Assembly: GCF_963678635.1 (NCBI RefSeq)
Contig: NW_026971562.1
Location: 126,001-190,000, forward strand
Length of the DNA stretch: 64,000 nt
Direction: 5' to 3'
From: Symsagittifera roscoffensis
Lineage: Eukaryota; Xenacoelomorpha; Acoela; Convolutidae
Made by a program: the position numbers and the translations under genes. A model generated the notes under the pieces. It worked only from the letters and a program-made list of their open reading frames with translations, was not told the DNA's origin and ran no database searches. Positions 10,976 through 20,823 of this stretch are shown in pieces (the first letter of the stretch is position 1; each line of letters opens with the position of its first letter).

Positions 10976-11458
10976 TTAATCAAAGAGCTGTCGAGCAGCA
11001 GAAGAGTTCTGGAGGTTCTCCTTAGAACGCAGAGCTGGACGAGATTCCACTGCTGCTGCTTGTTTTGGATGAGAGTTTTGAGGTGTCATTGTTTCTGAGA
11101 AACCCTCATCTTCATCTATTGTGATGGGGTTTTCGGCTGATCCTGCCTCCTCCCAAGGAATGAGGAATTCGTCGACTGGTTGAGTCACAAATCTTGTGTC
11201 AGGAATCTCAGGGTAGTTCATTCCAACTTGCTCAGACATTTTTTCCATCATTTGTCTTGTTCCAAGTTGGCTCTCTGTGATGGGAACTTGTGTTATATGA
11301 TGCTCGTTAAAATCCTTTTGGAATCACTTCCATCATGTGCCAGAATTGGATTGGGTGTGCATTCGTGCAAGAAAAACTCCAGAGACTGTTTCTCGCACTT
11401 GAAATTGTACTGGATCAGGCGAAAATTCTACGGAGTACACGTTTGTTGCTGTTTTGCA
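10976..11458 (-). CDS. MEEV acidic-protein exon with internal TGA codons (U1 copy)
   Basis: An acceptor-like tttttctcag on the minus strand precedes an open stretch from 11458: CKTATNVYSVEFSPD, then VRETVSGVFLAR, then KSGT-like text. Two in-frame TGA codons follow (11333-11335 and 11324-11326). The same frame then continues DFNEHH and MMEKMSEQV, and on to the stop at 10976. The last 91 codons carry YPEIPD, FLIPWEE, AENPITIDEDEGF and a C-terminal SAARQLFD. ITIDEDE matches a SUMO-interaction-like pattern (hydrophobic core then acidic), which is suggestive only. It is either two proteins, a read-through protein, or copies of an ancestor already broken at the TGA. Function unknown. Confidence 0.45.
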
Positions 11459-11574
11459 CTGAGAAAAAGATTTTGAGCAATAATTTGAGTAAAACAGTAT
11501 GATTTAGAGGTGAGAGAGTGTGTAGCTGACGATTGTTTAGTTGAAAGTAAAATGATTCTTACTTAGGAGAGAGG

Positions 11575-11800
11575 GGTACCTTCAATTCGAATGTGTGGGT
11601 TTGACTAATCAGAATTAGTTTTTCTTATTTAGACTGTAGTCGTGTCCAATCTTATTTTAGCTTTATTTTATGAAATTCTTGGATAAAAGTCGTGTCCAAT
11701 CGGAAACAAACCTCCATTTTAGGCTTTGTCGTTTCCAATCACAAAATGATCATTTCCGTTCTAGTTGTCGTATCCAATCAGAGGAAGATTTACTTTTTAA
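11575..11800 (-). promoter_or_regulatory. CCAAT-box array upstream of the MEEV gene (U1)
   Basis: Four near-identical GTCGTnTCCAATC boxes lie at 11639-11651, 11689-11701, 11728-11740 and 11767-11779, spaced 50, 39 and 39 bp apart. A weaker relative (gactaatcag) lies at 11603. On the minus strand, the strand of the gene 120-350 bp downstream, they read GATTGGAcACGAC, i.e. iterated ATTGG/CCAAT boxes such as NF-Y binds. The array recurs in every copy of this gene in the window. Confidence 0.55.
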
Positions 11801-12130
11801 AAATGTAGCTAATCAAATTATGGCAAGCAAATATGAAAACAACCAATGAAAAACAGAAATTCAAAAATTATTCATTTACTTTCTTGTTTGCAGTTTTGTT
11901 CAAATAAGACAAAATTTAGTTAAGTTTTCAAAAAACAGTTTTTAATTACGTTTTTCTGTAGTTTCTTAGACAAATACTGGAAAGTCAACTAATAATTGCT
12001 TAATGTCTTGTTACACTGTTAATTAAGTTTTCTGTTTTGTATGACTTTTTTTAGATATCCTAGGTCTAATTGAACATTGTTTAGAACCAATTATATTTTA
12101 TTTAACAAAGGTACAAAACATCACAAATGG

Positions 12131-12526
12131 CTACTGAGATTTACAATTCTCAAAAAAGAGAAAGACTCCCAAAGTTTGGGACAATTCGTTGAGTTCATTC
12201 AAAGTATAGTTGACATAGGCAACTTGTTTCATTGCTTTATTCTCTTTTGCAGTGAGATGTCGAATTTGAATGTATAGTGGCTTGTTCACACTATACTTCT
12301 TGATCGTGACACAAACAAGCCTCCTATTTTAAGTTGCTATATCAAACACTTTGTTGCATTTGGCAAGCTCCTGATCCATAGTTGATTCTTTGTCAGAATA
12401 AGGTTCCAATACAAGAACGGGTTCAGAGTTTTCAGTATTGTGACTAACAGTATTCCCAATTGCCGATAAGGTTTTTGCTTCTTTTTCACTAAGATAGACT
12501 TGTTGGGATTTTTCAAATTGTCTCAA
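12131..12526 (-). pseudogene. PC4-like candidate, nonsense copy (U2)
   Basis: This corresponds to the open gene at 8082-8477. A TAC tyrosine codon has become TAA at about 12329, directly before the NRRLVCVTIKKYSV strand, so the putative ssDNA-binding half is lost if translated. The rest stays in frame to a TAG at 12131 with the same C-terminal ENCKSQ. The substitutions include the helix Trp (WNELNE is now LNELNE). Confidence 0.5.
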
Positions 12527-13067
12527 ATCAATATTTTTTAAAAATTCAAAGCAGACTTCGAAATAAAATTACCCCTATTAGGATTTTTGGAATCAAACAA
12601 ATCTCCTAATTCTTGTTTGATTTTTTGAGAATTAAATTTAATTGGAGCTAGTGTCTTTTTTTGAGTAGATTTTTGAAGAGAAAACTGATCAATTGAAGAG
12701 AAATGAGAAAAGTTATTTTGAGGTTAAATGAAAATGGAAGTAAATAAAATGACTCATCATGGTTTCCATTGATGGAAGTAGTACCAAATTTGGAATGCTT
12801 TGTTTTGTATGAAATTTCCATATGTCGAAATCGCGTAGGCGTTATTTCTAGTATTTATTTCAAAAATTTTGACAAAAATCATTGTTCCCGATGGCTGCTG
12901 CTATGTGTCAAGCTCTTCCCATCTTTTATTCAGATTACTGTAAAAAATTGCTATGTAACACATGATTTTTGCGTCTTCACCCACAATTCTTTATGTTCTT
13001 CGGAAAATTGTAAGTTCTATTTAGTTTCGACTTCTACAGATTTTAGACAGATTTATATATCAAGAAA

Positions 13068-13417
13068 ATGACTGTTTTTACTATTTGTTCGAACACAGAT
13101 TCTATTCAATTTTTTTTAAGTCAAGCGGAAAAATGTTCAATCAGCTTAGTCGAGCAGTTCAAAATAACTTAGGATGCAAAGGAGCCGAAAAAAAGCCTAG
13201 TATTGCACAGACACGACTAATTCAAAAAAATATTCTTTTAGACCATATTTATGTTCCAACCAGAAACTGGCTTCCACGCAAACTCTTGGTTCAAAGTTTT
13301 TGGACAGAATTCGAAAAGTTCAACTCTCAAAATATGAATCTGATTTGTTCGAGATTATTTATTGCTTTATTGATTGTAATGGTTCTGTGCATAGATATTT
13401 TGTATGTTTTGAGATAA
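13068..13417 (+). pseudogene. Small single-pass membrane protein, broken (U2 copy)
   Basis: It opens MTVFTICSNTDSIQFFLSQ and keeps SISLVEQFKIT, then meets TAG. The remaining part is open in another frame within 13085-13417 and contains KKPSIAQTRLI, YVPTRNWLPR, FWTEFEKF and the hydrophobic LFIALLIVMVLCIDIL. U1 and U2 break at slightly different places, so the ancestor was probably one continuous gene of about 110-115 codons. Confidence 0.45.
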
Positions 13418-13583
13418 AATAATCAGTTGTCTTCGAATATGCTCTCAACAGTTTACACTGATCAATCTATAAAAACTAAGCTTTGGTTCAAGAACACCAA
13501 AATCAAATAAAAAAAAAACAATTTTCAAATCGATGGGAAATTTGAAAAAATGTGTAAAGATTGAAAATTGAGTTACATTTGAG

Positions 13584-13985
13584 TTACTTGTCACTTTCTT
13601 CTTCAAATGCCACACCCTGTTTTTTTCTAAACAGAGCTAAGTTACCCTGTTGAACGTTCAATTTTTCCTTCTCGTACCGTTTTTCAAGAATTGTTTCAAT
13701 TTTTCGCCAATCATGTAGGGAAATTCTTAGAGTACTGAAAAACTTCTTCGGATCTCTGTAATAGATGTCAAAGTTAATTTTTTTTTCCATAACAATCATT
13801 TGTAGTAATGAATGTTCACTTGAAAACAAATGAGAATTACTTCCGTATACTAGATCCACAAATTCATCATAAAATTTTTCATTTGAATCATATGAAAACC
13901 CGTACTTTTTCTCTCGAAGGTGACTTAGACATAGCCAATTCTTTTCTAAATCATCTAACTCTTTTACTCTCGAATTATCTCCATT
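13584..13985 (-). CDS. DIYYRDPKKFF protein exon, open copy (U2)
   Basis: The exon is open from an acceptor-like atctttcag (exon begins at 13985) to the stop at 13584, about 133 codons. It reads DNSRVKELDDLEKNWLCL, KYGFSYDSNEKFYDEFVDL, INFDIYYRDPKKFFSTLR, DWRKIETILEKRYEKEKLN and LALFRKKQG. The first in-frame Met is at about 13859, but the conserved reading extends upstream to the splice site, so upstream exons are expected. The sequence is highly charged and mostly helical. No known family was recognised. It sits between the membrane-protein gene and the MEEV gene in each unit. Confidence 0.5.
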   Translation of the reverse strand, partial: NGDNSRVKELDDLEKNWLCLSHLREKKYGFSYDSNEKFYDEFVDLVYGSNSHLFSSEHSLLQMIVMEKKINFDIYYRDPKKFFSTLRISLHDWRKIETILEKRYEKEKLNVQQGNLALFRKKQGVAFEEESDK

Positions 13986-14994
13986 CTGAAAGATCTATGA
14001 TAATTTGATCACTAGCCTGAGAGATTTTTTTAAATTTTGAGATTCTTGATAGTTTCGGTACCAATTTCAAACGGGATGCAGTAACTCGCCCGTTCTATTA
14101 TGATTTTTTTTAGAGTTTGAGATAGATTTCCGATTCTTTTGAAAATTCTACTCATGTGGATAGAATGAATTCAACTGTAGACGGTTTTCAAATGAAATAA
14201 AGAAATTTATTTTCACCTATTGATTCCGTTTTTTTTCTCAAAAAAATGTCTGAACTCATTTAAAAACTCCTCATCACTTGATTGATTTGATTCGTTTATA
14301 ACAGATTTAGAAGATTAAAATTTTTTTAATGACTAGCGTTTTTCAAAAGCGAAGATTTTCCTTGAATTTCCTATTCACAACCTTGGTTGAGTATCTTTAA
14401 TTAGATTCAAAGCACTAGCAAAACAACTAACACTCACAAATTTTTTCATCATTCTCATCACCTTAGATATAGTTCTGAAATTCTGATTGAATATTTTTAA
14501 TGGATATTTGTAGGATTTAGAAGATTCGGAAAACATCTAGAAGTTAATGTTATTGACTTCCTATAAAATTCAGGAATTTAATCTGTAGATTCTATAAACT
14601 AGAACAATCTAGAAGATAATGAATAATGACGTCAATTTCTCTGGTGAAAATAATCTACAACTTTTACTGTTCAATGAAAATTAAAATGTAATGCGGTCGT
14701 TTGCTCTGGTGGAATTACTTTTTTATTGCATGAAAAAAAAAATCAAAAAAACAACTCTGTTGTGAATCATTTCTGACCCTCGGATTGACTTTTTTCAGAT
14801 AATTTTTTTACGATAATTGAATATTTGTTATAAGAATCTTGTCAAAGTTAATTTTTTTTCCAGCTTGAACAGTTTTAAATTAGTTTGTATTTCAATTGTT
14901 TTTCTTCAATTTACCCTGATTTCCCATCAATTCTCATAATTAAATCGAAAATGAAGAAATAAATTAAATATAATGAATGAAATTACAAAACTTT
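13986..14994. other. Intronic or intergenic AT-rich DNA in U2
   Basis: This is the counterpart of 9969-10975 and has no supported ORF. The part from about 14610 recurs at 62981-63361 in U3. Confidence 0.5.
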
Positions 14995-15470
14995 TTAATC
15001 AAAGAGATGTCGAGCAGCAGAAGAGTTCTGGAGGTTCTCTATAAAACGCAGAACTGGACGAGATTCCACTGCTGCTGCTTGCTGTGGAGGAGAATTTTTA
15101 GGTGTCATTGTTTCTGAGAAACCCTCATCTTCATCTATTGTGATGGGGTTTTCGGCTGATCCTGCCTCCTCCCAAGGAATGAGGAATTCGTCGACTGATT
15201 GAGTCACAAATCTTGAGTCAGGAATCTCAGGGTAGTTCAATTCCACATGCTCAGACACTTCTTCCATCATTTGCCTTGTTCCAAGTTGGCTCTCTGGGAT
15301 GGGAACTTGTGTTACATGATGCTCGTTAAAATCCTTTTGGAATCACGTCCATCATGTGCCAGACTTAGATTGGGTGTCCATTTGTGCAAGAAAAACTCCA
15401 GAGACTGTTTTTCGCACCTGAAAATGTAATGGATCAGGCAAAAAATTTACAGAGTACACGTTATTGCTGT
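14995..15470 (-). CDS. MEEV acidic-protein exon with internal TGA codons (U2 copy)
   Basis: It has the same architecture as the U1 copy. An open stretch ends KSGT, followed by TGA codons at 15352-15354 and 15343-15345, and the frame resumes with DFNEHHVTQVPIPESQLG. The 91-codon 3' part starts MMEEVSEHVELNYPEIPD and keeps FLIPWEE and ITIDEDEGF. The C-terminus is SAARHLFD. A second acceptor-like site (ttacattttcag) also precedes the GTGCGAAAAACAG segment. Confidence 0.45.
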
Positions 15471-15599
15471 TTTGCACTGAGAAAAAAATTTTGAGCAACA
15501 ATTTGAGTAAAAGAGTAAAAACAAAAATGATTTAGAGTTGAGAGGGGGTAGCTGACGATTGTCAAGTTGAAAGTAAGATGATTTTAGTTAGGAGAGAGG

Positions 15600-15815
15600 G
15601 GTACCTTCAATTCGAATGTGTGGGTTTAACTAATCAGACTTAGTTTTTCTTATTTGGATTGTAGTCGTGTCCAATCTTACTTTAGCATTATTTTATGAAA
15701 TTCTTGGATAAAAGTCGTGTCCAATCGGAAACAAAGCTCCATTGTAGGCTTTGTCGTTTTCAATCACAAAAACATCCTTTTTGTTCTAGTTATCGTATCC
15801 AATCAGAGTGAAATT
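15600..15815 (-). promoter_or_regulatory. CCAAT-box array upstream of the MEEV gene (U2)
   Basis: GTCGTGTCCAATC occurs near 15663 and 15714. Variants at about 15753 (gtcgttttcaatc) and 15790 (atcgtatccaatc) follow in the same spacing as in U1. One box has lost the CCAAT core (ttcaatc). Confidence 0.5.
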
Positions 15816-15825
15816 TACATTTTAA

Positions 15826-16807
15826 GGGCCTAAATCTTTCAAATAAGTAAAAATATACACAAAACAATCGCAAAAATGAATGACCAAAAGTTGTTTGCTG
15901 TAGGAATAAAAAATTTTGCCGATATAAGTAACAGAAGAAAGAAAAAACGAACAAGTAGCATTATCACAATTTGTTTCATCAGTTTAATTGAATTGTTTGC
16001 TTGTTATCAATTGAAAATTGATGTTTTTGAGTAGAGTGTCAAGATCTTTGATTTTGATGTCGATTTGAGAGTTGATGAAATTTTCAAAGCAATTCTCTGG
16101 AAATCTGATTCAAACCAAATCAAGCAGGATTTGGAACTTTGAAAATCTTCAAAGAATTGAAGGAATGAAGAAGTTTGCTGGGGAGTTTAAATTTTGACTA
16201 GGGGTATATTATCGTACAGATTTTTTTTAAGTTTAAACTCTCGAGAATAATTAAAACTTCTTTCCTTGTGATGTGTACTGCAGCCGTAAGTTAAAAGGCA
16301 ATAGGTGGATAAAAAAAGCTCTTTAAAGTTTCCCTAAACAGACCTTGACTGAGTCGGAGAACTCTATTTTGGACAACATAAACGTCAATGAGAAATTAAA
16401 TCGGAATGTTTTCTTTTTTCTTGTAGAGAAAGTCAAATGATTTTTGATGGTTATGTTTAAAAAAAGATTAAAGCTTTTAAAAATTGATAAACAATTCACT
16501 TTTAGAAATTGCTGGACTCTGATTGATTGATTTCTAGCAAATCGTGTTACTAAAAAAACACTCAATTCTGATTGATTGATTTTCTCTAGGTCAGGGTTAA
16601 AAAAACTCAGTCTGATTTTCCTCTTTGTTTAAAGCAATCGCTCTGTGCTTTGTATTACTAATTGAAACTATTTTCAATAATTTTGAATAGATCAAAGTAA
16701 GTGTAAATGTTCTAATTTTTTTGGGACTTTTTGAACCTCCCGAATTTGTAGGTACTATGTACTTCCATTAAATTGTGCTACAAGCTAAGCCACTAACTTT
16801 TTTTTAG
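15826..16807. other. Upstream DNA of polB; partly repeated at 60490-60960
   Basis: The left part (15826-16150, from cctaaatctttcaaataag) is recognisably similar to 60490-60850. The rest is AT-rich with no supported gene. It contains three copies of tctgattgattgatt-like text (16517, 16565 and nearby). The stretch ends in ttttttttag directly before the ATG of polB, an acceptor-like context. Confidence 0.45.
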
Positions 16808-19479
16808 ATGCCAGCACTCAACAGGAATGAGAAAATAAAATGCGAGGACTGTGATAAAGTATACAGAAGAGCCAATAAGGCTCGATATCGCAAGAGTTGT
16901 TTGCGAGGAGTAATTTCTTGTCCTGAATGTAGTTATTGCACATATAACTAGCAAGAAATGACTTTCCATATGAGCAGGAAGCACGTGAAGTCAACTCCAA
17001 AGTCAACAAAGAGTGTATCCTGTGAGAAAGACTTTCCGAACTATTACTCACTTCAACAGCATCGCAAGAAAGATCATGAGTTGACAGCGAGGAAAACCAG
17101 TGATTTTATGCTGACTTTGAATGAAATCCTGGAAAACCAGGAGGATACTGATCAGCTGCGAGATGAGTTGAATGCCGGTCAACACTTCATGACAGATACT
17201 GAGATAGAAAATGGACGCCACCGTGGGTTCAATTTTCAATTTTCAATTTTCAAAATTAGATCCTAAGCTGGTTAATGAAAAACTGGATCAAGTCTTTGGA
17301 AAACTTGATTATGCAGCAAAAATCAACATTGCATTGTGATTTGTTTTACGTTATATAGAAACAGGAGAATATCGTTTTTTCTACGCTCAAGAACATAACA
17401 CATTCTTTTATAAGTCGATGCTGCTTTGACTAAAGCAGACTTGACGTCTGTACAGAAGTACTTGACATCTGTACAAGGTCAATAAGCAAAATATCATCAA
17501 ACTTTGAACACAAGAGAGACAAAATACGAAATGACGATTCAAACTGATCAATTATGTGACCATTATTGCTGCCTTACTGAAAAGCGTACCCATGAGATGA
17601 CCAGATTCAGTGATTCTCGAACCACTTCTGACGAATAACCAAGTTAATTGTTTGGTTTTGGATCAAAACTCAAAACCAGTATACAATGACAATTTCGAGC
17701 GCTTGCAGTTCATTCACAAGGGACAACTAATTTTGAAACATCCACCTCCAAAATATTTAAAGATTTTCCTGCAAAAACGAGTTGTTATCTGAAACGGGTT
17801 GTTTCATGGAGTTTCTCTGGATAATCTACCAATAGTTGAAAATGTAGTAAAGAAAAACACCTTTATCTACGAAATCGACATCGAAGACGGAAATTTTGTA
17901 GGAGATTTAGCTCGGAGAAGTATCATATCTTAATCGAAACTGTCGCTATTTTTGACTTTGAATCAACTTGCCTGCCAAGCGAAGAACCAAAAACAACCAA
18001 AACACACATTTGGATCGGAAAGCATGAGCCCATATGAAGGTCAATTTCATAGAATTTACTTCAGAAACCCCCATTTTTGTGTGAAAAAGATCCAAAATCC
18101 CTCAATATTGACTTTGTGGCGAACTTGACAAATGTAAAAACGGTTTTCAGCATCCTTAATGAACGATGTAGTTTCAATAAGAACGAAGCAAAAGAGTACG
18201 AAGATGAGAAAGAAGATGAGAAAGAAACAGATGCAGCCACTCACTTTCTCAGAATTCAAAAAGATCAATTGATTGATTCGATGCAACATCTAGAGAGGTA
18301 CGCAAATACTCTGCCAGTATTTGGATACAACAGTGGTCGGTATGATATAAACCTCATAAAATCACAACTCATTCCCTACCTTATCAACGAAAAAGAAATT
18401 GAAACTTCAGTTATCTAGAGAGCAAACGACTTTGGAGATGTTCAGCTTCTGGACATTAAGAAATTTTTGGGTGGAGCTACTACATTAGACTCTTTTCTAA
18501 AAGCTTAGAAGGCCAGTAAGATGAAAGGATAAACCCATACGACTGGTTTGATACTCCCAACAAGCTTGATGAACACCAACTACCCTCGTATGATGACTTC
18601 TAAAGCAAACTGAAGAATATTAACTTTCTCGATAAAGAGTATGACAATTTTACTGGATTAAATGAGAAGCTTCTCATTACTGGTTTAATTGAAGAGTAAG
18701 CCTTGAAAAAATTCGGGCTTGAAACAAAACCACCTACGGGATTGGAAAGCTCCAACTACCCTAAATCTATCTGGGAACAGGAAAAGATGACATCACTTTG
18801 CGATTTTTTACAGTGGTATAACAACAAGGATCGAACGTTTGAAAATATGGTCATGTAGTTTTTTCAAAATAAAACAACGTTTGGTTACCTGTAATGCAAC
18901 CTGAGCATTCCAGATGAGCTAGAGGCGAAGCTTACCAATTTTTCACATAATTTCAAAAAATTTGATGGTACCAGAAACGATATTGGGAATTCTATGAAGA
19001 CCTATGCGGATGAAAACGATTTGTTAAATCAACCGCAACGAACTTCGATATCGAGCTTCAAGTTGACCAACGGAACACTTATCGCATCATTTTTCAACTT
19101 TCAGTTGGATCTTGGACTGCAGTGTACAGAAATTCATCTATTTGTACAATACCCAACGTGTAAAGTATTCAATAGTGTTTTAAGTCTGTTACTGATGCTA
19201 AGCGAGCCGGCGATGAAAATCCATTATCTATCGTAGTAGCCGAAACAATGAAACTTCTAGGAGAAAGTTCCTTTGACTATATAAAAAATTGGACAGATCA
19301 AAACATACAGTGACCAAATATCTAAGAGACGAAAAACCCACAAAGCTATCAAAAACCAATCCTTCAAGAGACTTAAAATCTTATCTAAAGTGGAACTTGT
19401 GAAATCTACTATAGAGCATCGTCAATCAATTATAGCAGGATTCTTTGTACTACAGTATGCCAAGTTGAGAACGTTGGAG
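16808..19479 (+). pseudogene. Maverick/Polinton protein-primed DNA polymerase B, 5' part
   Basis: Family-B polymerase of a Maverick DNA transposon, which would replicate the element by protein priming. N-terminal C2H2 fingers are visible (CEDCDKVYRR, CPECSY with HMSRKH, CEKDF with HRKKDH). Further on are LNAGQHFMTDTE, the Exo I motif FDFES near 17945, Exo II VFGYNSGRYDINL (18320-18360), WEQEKMTSLCDFLQWYNN (18770-18830) and KLTNGTLIASFFNF. It ends with SIVVAETMKLLGESSFDY and the conserved VELVKSTIEHR, LQYAKLR run up to the LTR. Multiple stops occur (for example TAG near 16950 and TGA near 17338), plus frameshifts. A large internal deletion falls between LQWYNN and TFENMVM, where the palm motif A region is expected. 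The gene is dead. It is interrupted by the LTR element and resumes at 41633. Confidence 0.85.
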
Positions 19480-20373
19480 TGTAACATTCGTCTACTTCGG
19501 TCACATAAGAGGCTTAAGAAAAATAGGCCCTATAACCATTGGCTCAAGAGTCAGGGACACTATCTCTTGTGTTTTTTTACCTCAAAACGGTCGGAGCCAA
19601 TTCGGTTCACTTGCGAAATGAGACTAAAACCCGTTACAGCTTAAAGGCCACTACCAAAATATCCCCCACTCTAGATATAAGAACGTCCCCATACTTAGGT
19701 CTCAAAATACCCAAAACACACGAACGCTGTTAAAAACAGGGTCGGAACAATCCGTACAGTTACATTTTATTAGACAGTGGAACTTTGATCCATTTCAGAT
19801 GGATCAACCTAAAACTCGCCTTTTCTCAACATAACAATCATAAAACAGACTCGCGAAAATTAAATTGAGTGATCACATATCAGCACACTTGAGGATTGGA
19901 GTAATTAAGCTAATTAGAAATTCTAGCATAAATACAATTGGATATAACTCGAGAATTTTTCTATCAATGAATCCCAATTAAAGGAAATGAGTTTTAACTT
20001 GAGGATATAGTTTTGGGGTCTGAACCATTGGGATACTTCAGTTTTCCACCTTTCCACTGAAGGTTCACTCTGGTTCAGTTGAATTTCGATTCACTCTCAT
20101 GAATATTCTGTCTCCTATACCAAGATAGGACAGGTCTACTCTCGTTTTCTCTGACGGAAATTGCGAATAGCAATTTCCCACAGTTTTTATATGACCACTT
20201 TCCCGCAATTGTAATTCGGTCGTTTTGATTTTCTGTTACTGAGATTTCCAGTTTTCGCGAGAAAACTGAGCATGACAGGTCCAATTCGAAATTTTGGAAA
20301 ATTAAACTTCATCCCAAAATTAAGTATTTCGTATTGCTCAAGGCCAAACTTCCAGATGTGACCGACTGGCACA
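19480..20373 (-). repeat. 3' LTR (894 bp)
   Basis: It is a direct repeat of 40749-41632. On the element strand it begins TGTGCCAGTC and ends GTTACA. In the first 80 bases it differs from the 5' LTR at about four or five positions, so the element is not a brand-new insertion. The neighbouring internal sequence (20374 onward, read on the minus strand as ...gtccgggcagta) is only weakly purine-rich as a polypurine tract. Confidence 0.9.
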
Positions 20374-20823
20374 TACTGCCCGGACTCAAGATCGATGTCC
20401 TCATCGCGTGTTTCAGTCTGCTAGTGAGTCCCCAGAGTTCCGAGTGTTGCTCAAGGTACAGTGCCAGTGGTGATTTACAGAAGTTTGCAGCAGACCAATT
20501 TACAGAAGTTTATCTACATCCCAATTTTCACAACCATGTAAAATTTTCACTTTATCGCTAAACAGCAATCAAAATCTGCATACACCTGCACCTCTGAATT
20601 TTCGCTTTTTAAGCTAATGCTCTAAAATTTCTTTTGTCTCATTCAATCGGGAAATTGTCATGCAGCATTTTGATTTATATAATAGATATAGCGTATTAGT
20701 AACAATATCCCATTTGTTAAAATTTCTTTTTCGTAAACCCAGATTTCATCCGAATTCACCCTCGAGCCCCTTTCATTCCCTCTCAAGACCCAAGACTCTA
20801 GAATTTCCCATTGAGCGACCTGC
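20374..20823 (-). other. 3' untranslated region of the element
   Basis: It lies between the last coding frame (stop at 20824) and the 3' LTR. No coding frame matches the element's sense strand. A short direct repeat (ttacagaagttt) occurs twice near 20475-20515. Confidence 0.5.

Larger units (their letters stand above)
7722..11804. repeat. Tandem repeat unit U1 (~4.08 kb)
   Basis: U1 starts at gtagctaagcaaataatggcaagc, matching 11805, and U2 follows it head-to-tail with no spacer. The gene remnants in order are: PC4-like candidate (minus), MAAAMCQAL exon (plus), small membrane protein (plus), DIYYRDPKKFF exon (minus), MEEV exon (minus) and CCAAT array. The divergent gene layout and the adjacent polB suggest that these units derive from a Maverick-like element. 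That origin is inference, because no Maverick integrase, ATPase or capsid gene was recognised here. Confidence 0.75.
11805..15825. repeat. Tandem repeat unit U2 (~4.0 kb)
   Basis: U2 follows U1 directly in the same orientation with the same gene order. Similarity ends near 15825 (after agtgaaatttacattttaa), where polB-proximal DNA begins. Different genes are broken in the two copies. The PC4-like gene is open in U1 and stopped in U2, while the DIYYRDPKKFF exon is open in U2 and shifted in U1. Confidence 0.75.

Noticed and set aside
16818-17239. Minus-strand ORFs overlapping the polB finger region
   Set aside because: Antisense to clear C2H2 finger coding sequence on the plus strand.
19475-19479. 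A 5-bp target-site duplication
   Set aside because: Left flank ends ttggag and right flank starts gagctg; only GAG matches.
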